Source: an uncultured Clostridia bacterium
GTDB taxonomy: Bacteria > Bacillota > Clostridia > Oscillospirales > Acutalibacteraceae
NCBI GenBank assembly: GCA_927362715.1
Contig: CAKMIX010000001.1
Span: 62,001 to 126,000 of the forward strand
Length of the DNA: 64,000 nucleotides
Reading direction: 5' to 3'
Shown here in pieces: positions 24,460 to 33,438 of the stretch (its first letter is position 1; each line of letters opens with the position of its first letter). The position numbers and the translations under genes are program-made. Under the pieces are notes generated by a model. That model did no database searches. It was not told the origin of the DNA and saw only the letters and a program-made list of their open reading frames with translations.

Positions 24460-25638
24460 TTATTTTTTATAGCCTTTTCTGCGCAGCAGCGCCTCGATAC
24501 GATCTGCCGGATTGAGCAGATGGCTGACGGACATATCGTGGTTGAGCGTGTCGATGATATAGGAAACATATTTGGACAGATCGACTTCACAATACCACTC
24601 GCGCTGCAGCAATTCCGGTGTGCGATACACAAGATTCGTCGTGAAGACGCGGTTGATGATCCCCTCTTCATACTGCTTGTCAAAGCTCGCAAGCCCTTCA
24701 CAGAACAGCCCGAACGCGGCAAAAATGAAGATACGCGCAGCGCCCAGTTCCTTCAGCTTTGAAGCGACCTCGAGCATGGACTCGCCCGATGAGATCATAT
24801 CATCCACGATCATGACATCCTTGCCCTCGACGCTCGAGCCGAGAAATTCATGCTGCATGATCGGGTTTCTGCCGTTGACGATGCGGGAATAGTCACGGCG
24901 TTTATAGAACATACCAAGATCGATCCCCAGCACCGTAGAATAATAGATGCAGCGGCCCATGCCGCCCTCATCCGGAGAAATGATCATCAGGTGCTCTTTG
25001 TCAATGTGCAGATCATCCACATGGTTGACGAACGCTTTGATCATCTGGTAAACCGGCTGCACGTTTTCAAAGCCCTTCAGCGGGATCGCGTTCTGCACGC
25101 GCGGGTCGTGCGCATCAAAGGTAATGATGTTATCCACACCCATATTGTTGCAAAGCTCCTGCAACGCGATGGCGCAGTCGAGCGATTCGCGGCTGGAACG
25201 CTTGTGCTGGCGGCCTTCGTAAAGCATCGGCATAATGACCGTGATGCGGCGTGCCTTGCCGCCGACAGCGGAGATCGCACGTTTGAGGTTCGCATAATGC
25301 TCGTCCGGGCTCATGGGCACGGTCATGCCGTACATGGGGTAAGTAAGGCCGTAGTTGAACATATCGGCGACGATGAAAATGTCGTATCCGCGCACGGATT
25401 CGGAAAGCGTGCCTTTCCCCTCGCCCGTGCCGAACCGCGGGAAGCCCGCATTGATGATGTATGTATCGCGCTCATAGCCGGCGAAAGCAATGCTGTTTTT
25501 ATGCTCGCTTTGCTTTTGCGCACGCCAGCGGACAATGTAACGGTCGATCTTTTCGGCAAGCTCCTCACAGCCGGGCAGCGCCACAATACCGAGCGGACCG
25601 TAAGGAATGGTGGTGAAGTCTTGGGTGTAGTCAGGCAT
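24460..25638 (-). CDS. prs: Ribose-phosphate pyrophosphokinase
   Basis: A 392-residue PRPP synthetase, making phosphoribosyl pyrophosphate from ribose 5-phosphate and ATP for nucleotide, histidine and NAD synthesis. The PRPP-binding signature is VMIVDDMISSGES near residue 275. It is about 75 residues longer than the classic 315-residue enzyme, mostly in an N-terminal extension; similar long forms are known in Clostridia. GGAGG lies six bases before the ATG. It appears monocistronic. Confidence 0.92.
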   Translation of the reverse strand: MPDYTQDFTTIPYGPLGIVALPGCEELAEKIDRYIVRWRAQKQSEHKNSIAFAGYERDTYIINAGFPRFGTGEGKGTLSESVRGYDIFIVADMFNYGLTYPMYGMTVPMSPDEHYANLKRAISAVGGKARRITVIMPMLYEGRQHKRSSRESLDCAIALQELCNNMGVDNIITFDAHDPRVQNAIPLKGFENVQPVYQMIKAFVNHVDDLHIDKEHLMIISPDEGGMGRCIYYSTVLGIDLGMFYKRRDYSRIVNGRNPIMQHEFLGSSVEGKDVMIVDDMISSGESMLEVASKLKELGAARIFIFAAFGLFCEGLASFDKQYEEGIINRVFTTNLVYRTPELLQREWYCEVDLSKYVSYIIDTLNHDMSVSHLLNPADRIEALLRRKGYKK

Positions 25639-25749
25639 AAATTACCTCCGTGCAGCAAAAAATTCAGACGATTCGTTCCTCTTTTATTCTACTCGATTTT
25701 GCAGTTTTTGCAAGGGCGAATGGCGGAAAAAACGCAGTTTGGTAAAATT

Positions 25750-26910
25750 TTAGTTAAATCCTCGGTCAACCGTGATCACACAGAAATATCTTTCGTCTAT
25801 TTTGCTAAAGTACTCGGCGATGCGGTGCACAAGCTCGTCATCGGGCGTTTTATACTCTGCCGGTACGGCAACGTCGAAAATCAGGTTGGTATGCGTCGGA
25901 CCCTGCACCACGCGGAAATCGTGGAACCGCAGGACAGGGTCTACTTTTTCGAGCACTTCCCCGCAAAGCGTGCGCAGCGCGTCCACCCGCGCGTCATCGG
26001 TCACGATCGGGTCCATATGTATGGAGATGTGCAGACCGTACTTTTGCAAAAGGTCGCGTTCAATCAGATCCACTGTGTCGTGGCTGTGCATCACATCAAC
26101 ATTTGCGGGTACTTCGGCATGCGCGGAGGCAAAGCTGCGCCCGGGGCCGTAATCGTGGATGATCAGGTCGTGCACGCCGAGAATGCCGTCATAGGAGCAG
26201 ATTGCTTCCTCGATCTCCGACACGAATTCAGGCGACGGGGATTTTCCGAGCAGCAAATCGACCGTATCCTTAAACGTACCGATGCCCGCGCGGAAGATGA
26301 ACACCGCAACAACAACGCCGAACCACCCATCCACGGGAACGGATGTAAAGCGCGACAGAACCAGCGCCGCCAGCGCGACAGCAGTCGCCGCCGTATCGGA
26401 AAGGCTGTCCGCTACCACCGCCTTTGCGGCAGCGGAGCCGGTTTTTTTATCGAGCGCATGATTGAACCACGCAAGCCAAAGCTTCGCCGCTATGGACAAA
26501 ATCAGGATCACGAGCGCTGCGGTGCTGTATGTCACCGCCTGCGGCGTGCGGATGCGCTCGATCGATGACGACAAAAGCTCAACGCCCATTAAGAGGATAA
26601 AAAACGAAACCGCAAGCGCGGCGATGTATTCGCTTCTGCCGTGGCCGTAAGGGTGATCCTTATCGGCAGGCTTTTTGGCAATGCGAAAGCCGATGAGCGT
26701 AACACAGGAGGAAGCGGCATCCGACAGGTTGTTGACCGCGTCTGCCGAGATCGAAACACTCCCGCTGACCACACCGGCAAAAAGCTTTGCACCGGCGAGC
26801 AGCGCGTTGACAAGGATGCCGACGATCCCGCCGATCTGCCCATAGGCGGTGCGCAGGGCAGTCTTTGACTTATCCCCGTGCGCAAGCCGCTGTGCCAAGC
26901 GCTCCATCAT
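25750..26910 (-). CDS. Cation diffusion facilitator transporter
   Basis: A 386-residue metal efflux protein. The membrane part (about residues 20-210) contains the family metal sites DAVNNLSDA in helix 2 and DSLSDTAAT in helix 5, and the HPYGHGRSEY loop. The C-terminal cytoplasmic ferredoxin-like domain has histidines typical of metal sensing (HDLIIHDYGPG). Likely substrates are Zn, Mn or Fe in exchange for protons. It overlaps the TetR gene by the ATGA junction, so the regulator probably senses the metal or coordinates its efflux. Confidence 0.92.
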   Translation of the reverse strand: MMERLAQRLAHGDKSKTALRTAYGQIGGIVGILVNALLAGAKLFAGVVSGSVSISADAVNNLSDAASSCVTLIGFRIAKKPADKDHPYGHGRSEYIAALAVSFFILLMGVELLSSSIERIRTPQAVTYSTAALVILILSIAAKLWLAWFNHALDKKTGSAAAKAVVADSLSDTAATAVALAALVLSRFTSVPVDGWFGVVVAVFIFRAGIGTFKDTVDLLLGKSPSPEFVSEIEEAICSYDGILGVHDLIIHDYGPGRSFASAHAEVPANVDVMHSHDTVDLIERDLLQKYGLHISIHMDPIVTDDARVDALRTLCGEVLEKVDPVLRFHDFRVVQGPTHTNLIFDVAVPAEYKTPDDELVHRIAEYFSKIDERYFCVITVDRGFN

Positions 26911-27533
26911 GTGTGCTGCGCCTCGCTTTCAGACGTGCTCTGTGTGTGAAGCACATTGGAATAACAGCTGATCCCGTTGGAAAATAACAGCTCAATAAGG
27001 CCGGCGACTTCCTCCGGTGTTTTACCGTCCTGCGGGTTCGCGAGCCAATAGCGGATCATGCCCACCGTCCCAGATTCAAAATATGCATATACGTATTCAT
27101 ATTCCGGCGAGTATGCGATTTGATAGCAGTCCGCCGCGTCTTTCAAGCATTTTTTGCGCAGAAAAGTGCGCAGATTCAGCACAAAATTGATGTCGCCATT
27201 GTCACCGAGCAGCGCCGCACACAGGTCGCGGTTGGCATACAAAAAGCTGCAAACTTCTGAAAAGACCTGATGCGGGCGGGTGTGCAGATCGGTTATCGTG
27301 TACTTGGAAAGAATGTGCTCAAATTCGTCGAACAGTTCTTTTTCCAGACAATCGACCAGATCGTAAATATCCTTATAATGTAAATAGAACGTACCGCGGT
27401 TGATGTCCACGCGCTCCGACAGCTCGCGCACCGTGATCTTTTTGATGCACTTTTCCTGTAAGAGCTCGGTAAGCCCTTGCCGCAGCAGCCGCTTGGTGCG
27501 GCGCACACGGCTGTCTTCTGTTTTCGGCGCCAT
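26907..27533 (-). CDS. TetR/AcrR-family transcriptional regulator
   Basis: A 208-residue regulator with an N-terminal TetR helix-turn-helix (KKITVRELSERVDINRGTFY around residues 34-55) and a C-terminal domain of the TetR_C_8-like type common in Firmicutes. AGGAGG precedes the ATG. It is the first gene of a two-gene unit with the cation efflux protein, with a strong promoter directly upstream. Confidence 0.9.
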   Translation of the reverse strand: MAPKTEDSRVRRTKRLLRQGLTELLQEKCIKKITVRELSERVDINRGTFYLHYKDIYDLVDCLEKELFDEFEHILSKYTITDLHTRPHQVFSEVCSFLYANRDLCAALLGDNGDINFVLNLRTFLRKKCLKDAADCYQIAYSPEYEYVYAYFESGTVGMIRYWLANPQDGKTPEEVAGLIELLFSNGISCYSNVLHTQSTSESEAQHT

Positions 27534-27571
27534 AAAAGCCCTCCTTTATCCACAAATTTATAGGCAACTGT

Positions 27572-27600
27572 ATTATAATATAAAACCGTCTATTATTCAA
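27572..27600 (-). promoter_or_regulatory. Sigma-A promoter of the tetR-CDF operon
   Basis: On the minus strand TTGAAT (27595-27600), 17 bases, TATAAT (27572-27577). It is AT-rich and close to the tetR start, suitable for autoregulation. Confidence 0.85.
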
Positions 27601-27761
27601 CATATTTTCAATTAGTAAAATGATTTTAAAACACAGTTCGCGAGCGGAAAACATTCGCCCTTAGCCGCATCCCCATCCTTGCGGGAGGGATCTTTTGTGA
27701 CAAAAGCTTTGTAAACGACAAATTTTTTTCATTTTTTCCTCGGAAACCCTAACAAAATAGA

Positions 27762-27790
27762 TTGACATTTCCGATTTTTTATTGTAAATT
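27762..27790 (+). promoter_or_regulatory. Sigma-A promoter of the membrane-anchored protein gene
   Basis: TTGACA (27762-27767), 17 bases, TAAATT (27785-27790). Together with the tetR promoter this accounts for the 316-base gap 27534-27849. The stretch between the two promoters (27601-27761) shows no ORF with a ribosome-binding site and no strong hairpin. Confidence 0.65.
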
Positions 27791-27849
27791 ATAGAAGTAA
27801 CATTTTGTGCGCGAAAGCGCGCCCACGCATGATGAAAGGGGATTCGAAA

Positions 27850-28794
27850 ATGTCATCGAAAAACAAGGCGCCTTCCACTCCGGAAGCCAGAGCCGAAAAG
27901 CTTGCAAACAAGCAGATGCTTAGAAAGGTGTTTACAGGTACTTTCCTTAAGGCGTTTGCCGTTTGTCTTGCGATTTTGCTCGTCTGCTCGATCGTATATA
28001 TCGCGTTCATCAACCCGAATCAAATTGAGTTCCAGGCAGCGGACACCACCAACGCCGCTTCCGGCGCCGTGGTGCCGAACAACGGCGGCACCTCTACGGA
28101 TCCGGGTGCCGGCGACGGCGCCGCAGAAGCCCTGCCTACCGTTACGGAGCTGACGGCAAGCAGCTCGCAGGCGGAGATCCTTTCGTATTTTAACGATGCG
28201 ATCAATAAGGTCAAAACCGGGAACTGCACCGTTACACTGACCAAAGAAATCAACAGCCAAGCGGGCAGTATGTCCGGCAACTTGCCAAGTTCCCTTACCG
28301 GTTTGGCGGACTCTCTGATTGAAGCCAATATGGGTGAAAAAGACGTCTCTGCTACGGCTCCCGCTTCAACGGAAGCCGACAAAAATGCGATCTTCCCGGT
28401 TGAAAACGAATCCTGGTCAAGCAAATTGACGGCTTCGGATATTTCAAACGCAGCTGTAACGGACAACGGTGACACTTACACCATTACGATCGAAGTATTG
28501 GAAGATGCGCCGAGCGCTGACACCGCACATAATGTCGGTCATATGGGGAAAGCTTTCTCCGTGGTTACGCCCGATACGATTACAGCGAATGCAGGCGGTG
28601 CTGCCGGCGTTATCAGCAACGTGCAAACGGGTCACAGCAGCGGCCGCATCACGGTTACGGTTGACAAAGCAACCGGCAACGTCCTGAGCGCTAACTATTA
28701 TTTTGTTTGGACTCTTTCTCTTACCGCGCTGAGCCTTGTGGATGTTTCCATTCCCTTTGGTCTGGAAAAAGAATTTTCCATCGCTTGGAACTAA
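27850..28794 (+). CDS. Membrane-anchored extracellular protein of unknown function
   Basis: A 314-residue protein with a charged cytoplasmic start (KAPSTPEARAEKLANK), one membrane helix near residues 30-54, a Thr/Gly/Asp-rich linker and an extracellular domain. The domain opens with a segment like QAEILSYFNDAINKVKTGN and ends in beta-rich repeats. The lipoprotein at 54197-55066 has the same order: linker, TKTEILALYTSVMNKAKSEK, then a beta-rich C-terminus. I take the two as distant paralogues. ATG 27850 has AAAGGGG at good spacing. Function unknown; it is monocistronic. Confidence 0.85.
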   Translation: MSSKNKAPSTPEARAEKLANKQMLRKVFTGTFLKAFAVCLAILLVCSIVYIAFINPNQIEFQAADTTNAASGAVVPNNGGTSTDPGAGDGAAEALPTVTELTASSSQAEILSYFNDAINKVKTGNCTVTLTKEINSQAGSMSGNLPSSLTGLADSLIEANMGEKDVSATAPASTEADKNAIFPVENESWSSKLTASDISNAAVTDNGDTYTITIEVLEDAPSADTAHNVGHMGKAFSVVTPDTITANAGGAAGVISNVQTGHSSGRITVTVDKATGNVLSANYYFVWTLSLTALSLVDVSIPFGLEKEFSIAWN

Positions 28795-28814
28795 GCCTTT
28801 TGTTTGACTTCTTT

Positions 28815-28840
28815 CCCCCGCTTTTGCGGGGGATTTTTTT
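28815..28840 (+). terminator. Terminator after the membrane-anchored protein gene
   Basis: A CCCCCGC/GCGGGGG stem with a TTTT loop is followed by a seven-T run. Confidence 0.93.
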
Positions 28841-28893
28841 GCGTGAAAATTGAAAATATCTTTTGTTTTTTTGTTGGAAACGTTCCGCGATTC

Positions 28894-28922
28894 TTGACTT
28901 TCCGTGGGAAAAATTGTATACT
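28894..28922 (+). promoter_or_regulatory. Sigma-A promoter of the SDR gene
   Basis: TTGACT (28894-28899), 17 bases, TATACT (28917-28922), about 30 bases before the SDR start codon. Confidence 0.88.
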
Positions 28923-28952
28923 GATTACAAATGTTTATCAGAGGTGGTAGAA

Positions 28953-30518
28953 ATGGCTGAAAAGAAAACCGTCATGCTCACCGGCGCGTCCGGCCATATG
29001 GGCTTTGCCGGCTTCAAAGAGCTGCACAAGAAAAAGGACCTCTACAACACCGTCCTTTTGCTGCGCAGAAGCGAGAAGAATGAAAAACTGTTTGCGCCGT
29101 ATGCGTCTGATCCGTCCGTCAAGATCGTCTGGGGCGACCTTGCCAATTACGATGACGTTCTGCGCGCTGTCACGGGTGCGGATTACATCCTGCACGTCGG
29201 CGGCATGGTCTCCCCTGCCGCGGACTGGAAGCCTTACCGCACGCAGAAAACCAACATCGGCGCTGCCGAAAACATCTGCAATGCCGTAAAAGCACAGCCC
29301 GACCCCGATGCGGTCAAGGTCTGCTACATCGGCACAGTCGCGGAAACCGGCGACCGCAACTACCCGATCCACTGGGGCCGCTGCGGCGACCCGCTGAAGG
29401 TCTCGGTATATGACCACTATGCCGTTTCCAAGTGCGTCGCAGAGCGTGTATTCGTGGAAAGCGGGCTGAAAAACTGGGTCGTCATGCGCCAGTCCGGTAT
29501 TCTGTACCCGAACATCCTCAAGAACATGGATCCCATCATGTTCCACGTTTGCATCAACGGTGTTCTGGAGTGGTGCACGGTGGAAGACTCCGGCAGACTG
29601 CTTTGCAACCTTGTGGATGAAGACGCCAAGGGGAACCTCGGCAGCGACTTCTGGAACCATTTCTACAACATCGGTTCCGGTAAGGAATATCGTATCACCA
29701 ACTATGAGTTCGAATGCCTGCTGCTCGGCGCGCTCGGCCTTGCCGGCCCCGAAAAGCTGTTCGAGCCCAACTGGTTCATTACCAAGAACTTCCACGGTCA
29801 ATTCTATGCCGACGGCGACAAGCTGGAGGATTTCCTGCACTTCCGTGAGAACCTGCCCATTAAAGATTACTTCAACCGTCTGGCAGATCAGGTGGAATTC
29901 TACTTCCGGATCCCGCGCTATCTGCCGAAGAATCTGGTTGCGGCCTGCGCAAAGCCCTTTATGAAGAAGATCGCTTCCACGCCTGATTTCGGTACGCTGG
30001 ATTGGGTCAAGACAAACAACCCCGAACGCATGAGCGCATATTTCGGCTCTCTCGAAGAGTGGAAGGAAATCCCCTCCAAGTGGGAAGATTACGAAATCAT
30101 GCACTTGGATAAGGACAACAGTGCTGCCGAGCAGTACAAGCTTGACCACGGCTATGATGAAAGCAAGCCCGAAAGCGAGCTGGATATCGACGACATGAAG
30201 CAGGCTGCGAAATTCCGCGGCGGCGAATGCCTGTCTGACTCGATGACGAAGGGCGATATGGCAACCAAGCTGAAATGGAAATGCGGTCACTGCGGCGCCG
30301 AATTCGAAGCCAGCCCCGCGCTCATCCTGCTGGGCGGTCACTGGTGCCCCGAGTGCTACATCCCGCAGAAGGCTTGGGACTACGACTCGATCGCCAAGAC
30401 AAACCCGTTCTTCGCGCAGGTTTGGTACCCGAACCACAGCAAGGACGAAAACAACCGTTACGATTTTGACGAGCTGTTCCACATCAACGGTGTAGCTTGG
30501 GACGATATCAAGCGGTAA
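28953..30518 (+). CDS. Extended SDR (NAD-dependent epimerase/dehydratase) with C-terminal zinc ribbon
   Basis: A 521-residue protein. The N-terminal Rossmann fold has the extended-SDR glycine motif TGASGHMGFAG near residue 10 and a YDHYAVSK active-site Tyr/Lys pair near residue 153. From about residue 440 comes a zinc ribbon, CGHC followed by CPEC 22 residues later, inside a WKCGHCGAEFEASP segment. SDR enzymes normally lack this tail. GAGGTGG precedes ATG 28953; the longer frame overlaps the promoter. Substrate unknown, possibly a sterol/steroid or nucleotide sugar. It is monocistronic with its own promoter and terminator. Confidence 0.85.
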   Translation: MAEKKTVMLTGASGHMGFAGFKELHKKKDLYNTVLLLRRSEKNEKLFAPYASDPSVKIVWGDLANYDDVLRAVTGADYILHVGGMVSPAADWKPYRTQKTNIGAAENICNAVKAQPDPDAVKVCYIGTVAETGDRNYPIHWGRCGDPLKVSVYDHYAVSKCVAERVFVESGLKNWVVMRQSGILYPNILKNMDPIMFHVCINGVLEWCTVEDSGRLLCNLVDEDAKGNLGSDFWNHFYNIGSGKEYRITNYEFECLLLGALGLAGPEKLFEPNWFITKNFHGQFYADGDKLEDFLHFRENLPIKDYFNRLADQVEFYFRIPRYLPKNLVAACAKPFMKKIASTPDFGTLDWVKTNNPERMSAYFGSLEEWKEIPSKWEDYEIMHLDKDNSAAEQYKLDHGYDESKPESELDIDDMKQAAKFRGGECLSDSMTKGDMATKLKWKCGHCGAEFEASPALILLGGHWCPECYIPQKAWDYDSIAKTNPFFAQVWYPNHSKDENNRYDFDELFHINGVAWDDIKR

Positions 30519-30544
30519 GTCCTCTCCCCTTTTTCGGAACATAA

Positions 30545-30582
30545 AGAACCCCCGCTGCCTTAGCAGCGGGGGTTCTTTGTTT
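30545..30582 (+). terminator. Terminator of the SDR gene
   Basis: A 13-bp GC-rich stem (AGAACCCCCGCTG with its complement, 30545-30576) is followed by TTTGTTT. Confidence 0.9.
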
Positions 30583-30602
30583 CAATGAGAAAATCGTTTT
30601 TG

Positions 30603-30679
30603 TCGGTGGGAGCAAGCCCCCGCCCTACCTTGATTCAGCCGCCTAAAAAATTGCGCTGTAAAAGCGGCAAGCTGAATCA
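30603..30679. repeat. REP-like double hairpin at a gene end
   Basis: A GC-rich hairpin at 30605-30625 (GGTGGG, loop, CCCGCC) is followed by an inverted repeat TGATTCAGC (30631-30639) with GCTGAATCA (30671-30679). The second arm covers the stop codon of the HD-domain gene. Palindromes around GGGGGCTTGCTCCC recur in gut Firmicutes genomes as intergenic repeats; that match is from memory. Confidence 0.45.
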
Positions 30680-31237
30680 CACACATGCCCCGGTCAATTC
30701 CCCATACAGAGAGCGATACAGCGAGAGGAATTCCGCCTCCGTCTCCGCGGGTGGTTTATCCGCCGTTACGGGTAAAAGAAGTTCGGGCGGCGTGTCGTAC
30801 AAACGTATACCGTGGAACTTTGCGAACTCGTGATACAGCAGTGCGTCATCAATGGCTTTGACCGCCTGCTTTTCCGAATCGGTAAAGTCCGTTACGGCGA
30901 ATTTTGCAAAAATGAGCGTTTGCAGGCGGTGTTCAATTTCAGAGAACTCGGGGATGTGCCGCCGCAGCGGGCGGGTCATATCGCCGATATAGCTTTCCGC
31001 GCTGTCGTGCAGCAGCGCGAGCAGCTGTACACGCACATCAAAGCCGCGTTCCTTTGCCTCATATGCAGCGAGCAGAGAATGGCGCGCGACAGAATAAAAC
31101 TCCCGCAAATGCCCGTTGGCACGGCAGATACGCGCAAGCGCATGGGCGATATCCTCCATGCATAGATCGTCCGCCGTCGGCGCAGTCGGGTCAAATATGT
31201 GGTTGTGATAGGTGGAAATACAAAATTTGTCGATCAT
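30677..31237 (-). CDS. HD-domain phosphohydrolase (YfbR-like)
   Basis: A 186-residue single HD domain. The metal-binding residues are in YSVARHSLLAAY and the HD pair in LLALLHDSAESYIGD, with a distal aspartate in KAIDDALLYHE. The order resembles 5'-deoxynucleotidase YfbR and related HD hydrolases that act on nucleotides. It is the last of three minus-strand genes (membrane protein, acyltransferase-like, HD), starting 23 bases after the acyltransferase stop. Confidence 0.88.
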   Translation of the reverse strand: MIDKFCISTYHNHIFDPTAPTADDLCMEDIAHALARICRANGHLREFYSVARHSLLAAYEAKERGFDVRVQLLALLHDSAESYIGDMTRPLRRHIPEFSEIEHRLQTLIFAKFAVTDFTDSEKQAVKAIDDALLYHEFAKFHGIRLYDTPPELLLPVTADKPPAETEAEFLSLYRSLYGELTGACV

Positions 31238-31260
31238 ATCGCCTTTCCGAGCTCTTTGCG

Positions 31261-32538
31261 TTACTCGCCGATGAGCAGCCCGATGCTCTTTTCCATCAGA
31301 TCAAAGAAGCGTTCCACAATGGCGCGATCCTCATCATTGCCGCGCACGCACATGGAAATCGTCAGCTCCTTGCGCAGCGAGGTCACGGAAAGCAGCGCAT
31401 ACGGCTTGTATTTCACCGCACCCGTCATGAAGCCGTCCGTCGGCTCATGCCCCTGAAGTGCAAGCTTATCGGATTCCAGAATGCCGATATTGCTCATGGC
31501 AAGTAAGGGATTGGAATAGCCAATCTTGATGATTTCTTCACTCGCGGCGTGCGGCAGGATGCTGTAGCCGAGCTTTAAAAGCGGCAGGCCGTAGAGCCCC
31601 ATGAATTTATCATGCTTGAACTTTTGGGAGCTTTGCACCGCGTATTGCAGCGTTTCAAAAATGTCGCGTCCGCGTTCGGGGATATTGCACTGCATAAAGG
31701 CGGTATGGTTCGTAAGCCCCTCGTCGCTGACATCCTTGATATGGCGGCGCAGGTCGATCGCGCAGGAAATGGTAACGCTGTCCGACGGGTCGTAACCGGC
31801 AAGCTCGTACAGGCTGTAAAAATATGCCGTCAAAAGCATATCGTTGACTGTCGCGCCGTGCTTTTTGCCCGCGGCGCGGATCTTATCAAAGGTTTCGGCA
31901 CTGATCTTGCGCTTCGCAATGAAAGAACGGTCTCGAATGCTGTCGGGCGTAAGCGGGAACTTATGCTCATCCTTCGCGCAGACATTTTTATAAAGGTTGC
32001 GCGCCATGCGCTGCTCCGTCTTGGAAAAATCCTCATAGACCGCTTCATAGGAGCGTGTGCCCTCACGCAGTTCGATGGGACTTATACCCTTTTCCACATA
32101 GGCGTTATAATTTTCGCAAAGCGCCTTCATAAAGTATTTGAAGTCGCCGCCGTCCATGCACATATGGTTTTCCACAACACACAGGGTCGATGTTCCGTCC
32201 TTAAAAAACACTGCAACCTTCATTTGCAGGTCGCTGTCGGGCGGGAGGTACTGCGTCAGGAAGTCATCCACGGCCTTTTCGAGGTCATCCGGATATGCGA
32301 CGGTGAGCACGTCCTCGATCGTATAGGGCTTGACGATCCAATAAGGCGAAACATGGTTGTCCTTAAAGCTCGAGTGCAGCACGGGCGCTTTTTCAAAGAA
32401 GCAGATCAACACGGTTTTCAGCGCCTCAACGTCGATCTCGAAATCATAGTGGAGCTCAACGTGCACCATGCGGTCGTTGAAATCGCGGAACAGATAGTGC
32501 ATTTTGTCCCAAAGTTCTGCGTTCAGTTTTCGTTCCAT
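31261..32538 (-). CDS. Condensation-domain-like acyltransferase
   Basis: A 425-residue protein of the CoA-dependent acyltransferase fold found in NRPS condensation domains, PapA5 and alcohol acetyltransferases. The active-site histidine motif reads ENHMCMDGGDF near residue 127, fitting HxxxDG. A DLRRH-like structural motif (CAIDLRRHIKD) follows near 265. No carrier protein or adenylation domain lies nearby, so it may acylate a small molecule or lipid. GGAGG precedes the ATG, which overlaps the membrane protein gene by 16 bases. Confidence 0.8.
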   Translation of the reverse strand: MERKLNAELWDKMHYLFRDFNDRMVHVELHYDFEIDVEALKTVLICFFEKAPVLHSSFKDNHVSPYWIVKPYTIEDVLTVAYPDDLEKAVDDFLTQYLPPDSDLQMKVAVFFKDGTSTLCVVENHMCMDGGDFKYFMKALCENYNAYVEKGISPIELREGTRSYEAVYEDFSKTEQRMARNLYKNVCAKDEHKFPLTPDSIRDRSFIAKRKISAETFDKIRAAGKKHGATVNDMLLTAYFYSLYELAGYDPSDSVTISCAIDLRRHIKDVSDEGLTNHTAFMQCNIPERGRDIFETLQYAVQSSQKFKHDKFMGLYGLPLLKLGYSILPHAASEEIIKIGYSNPLLAMSNIGILESDKLALQGHEPTDGFMTGAVKYKPYALLSVTSLRKELTISMCVRGNDEDRAIVERFFDLMEKSIGLLIGE

Positions 32539-33335
32539 GCCTGTTCCACCTCCGGCTTATATTTGTATTTCGAGTTGTTGACCATGGTCGCGATCAGCAA
32601 AATCACATCGATCGCTACGCCAAGGAGAATGATGATCCAGCCCGGATCCCACGGAATCACGCGCAGACCGCCCAGAACGACATAGAGCATGGGCGCGGCA
32701 ATGGGAATGTAAACGAGATAGTTAATAATGCGCAGCTTCTGGTGCGTCATGTGCGCATACACCGCATCGGCAAGCAGGATGCCCACCACACCCGCAGGGA
32801 AGATGACCCAAGCCTGCGAAAAGCCCGTGAACATCAACACAATAAGGAAGATCGCCGTGTCTACACACATGACGGCGAGCGCAAGCAGGACGCGCGCAAT
32901 GGGTTGGAAGATACGGCGCATCTGCGTGACACGCGCCACGCCCACGCCGAGCAGGAACACCGCCCAGCACAGAAAACCGTCGGCAAAGATCAACCAGGTT
33001 CTGCTCCACGCATCGGTCAGGAAGCTGACGGCAAGATACAGCACCAAAAGCAGGATTGCAAGCGCCGGCGTGCCGAACAGCATGATCTTATTGACGAGCT
33101 TTTTATGTTTTTCCTTGCGGTCCGCCGCGCAGAAATTTTCAAATCCATCCTTGAGGTTCGGAAATTCGCTGATGATCAGATCGGTCAGCACTTTTTCGTC
33201 GCGCAGCCCTGCGTGCGTGACCTCGGCGGCACGCTCCGACATTTGGTCAAGCACCTGCCGCTTGTAGCGGTACAGCGTGCCGTCGTCGGGGATACCCTGC
33301 AAGGTATCTTCGATGTAGTCAATATAGCTGTTCAT
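32523..33335 (-). CDS. Six-helix membrane protein with N-terminal DUF1700-like region
   Basis: A 270-residue protein. The first ~85 residues are soluble and helical (IDYIEDTLQGIPDDGTLYRY, KVLTDLIISEFPN), resembling the cytoplasmic prefix of DUF1700 or permease-prefix proteins. About six hydrophobic helices follow to the end. Such prefixes often pair with PadR-type regulators, but none is seen here. GGAGG precedes the ATG by five bases. It is the first gene of an overlapping operon with the acyltransferase-like gene. Function unknown. Confidence 0.75.
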   Translation of the reverse strand: MNSYIDYIEDTLQGIPDDGTLYRYKRQVLDQMSERAAEVTHAGLRDEKVLTDLIISEFPNLKDGFENFCAADRKEKHKKLVNKIMLFGTPALAILLLVLYLAVSFLTDAWSRTWLIFADGFLCWAVFLLGVGVARVTQMRRIFQPIARVLLALAVMCVDTAIFLIVLMFTGFSQAWVIFPAGVVGILLADAVYAHMTHQKLRIINYLVYIPIAAPMLYVVLGGLRVIPWDPGWIIILLGVAIDVILLIATMVNNSKYKYKPEVEQAWNEN

Positions 33336-33438
33336 GGATTCCTCCGCTATTAAAATTTACACCGTTATTTTACCATAAAAAACCGATTTTGTCTGTCGTT
33401 TTTACTTTGCGCCGAAGAAACCTGCGGTTGCAAACCGA

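Noticed and set aside
24850-26568. A 572-codon plus-strand open frame
   Set aside because: It runs antisense across two well-supported genes (prs and the CDF transporter) and the gap between them.
28938-30542. A 534-codon minus-strand open frame
   Set aside because: It is antisense to the SDR/zinc-ribbon gene, whose motifs, promoter, ribosome-binding site and terminator all agree.
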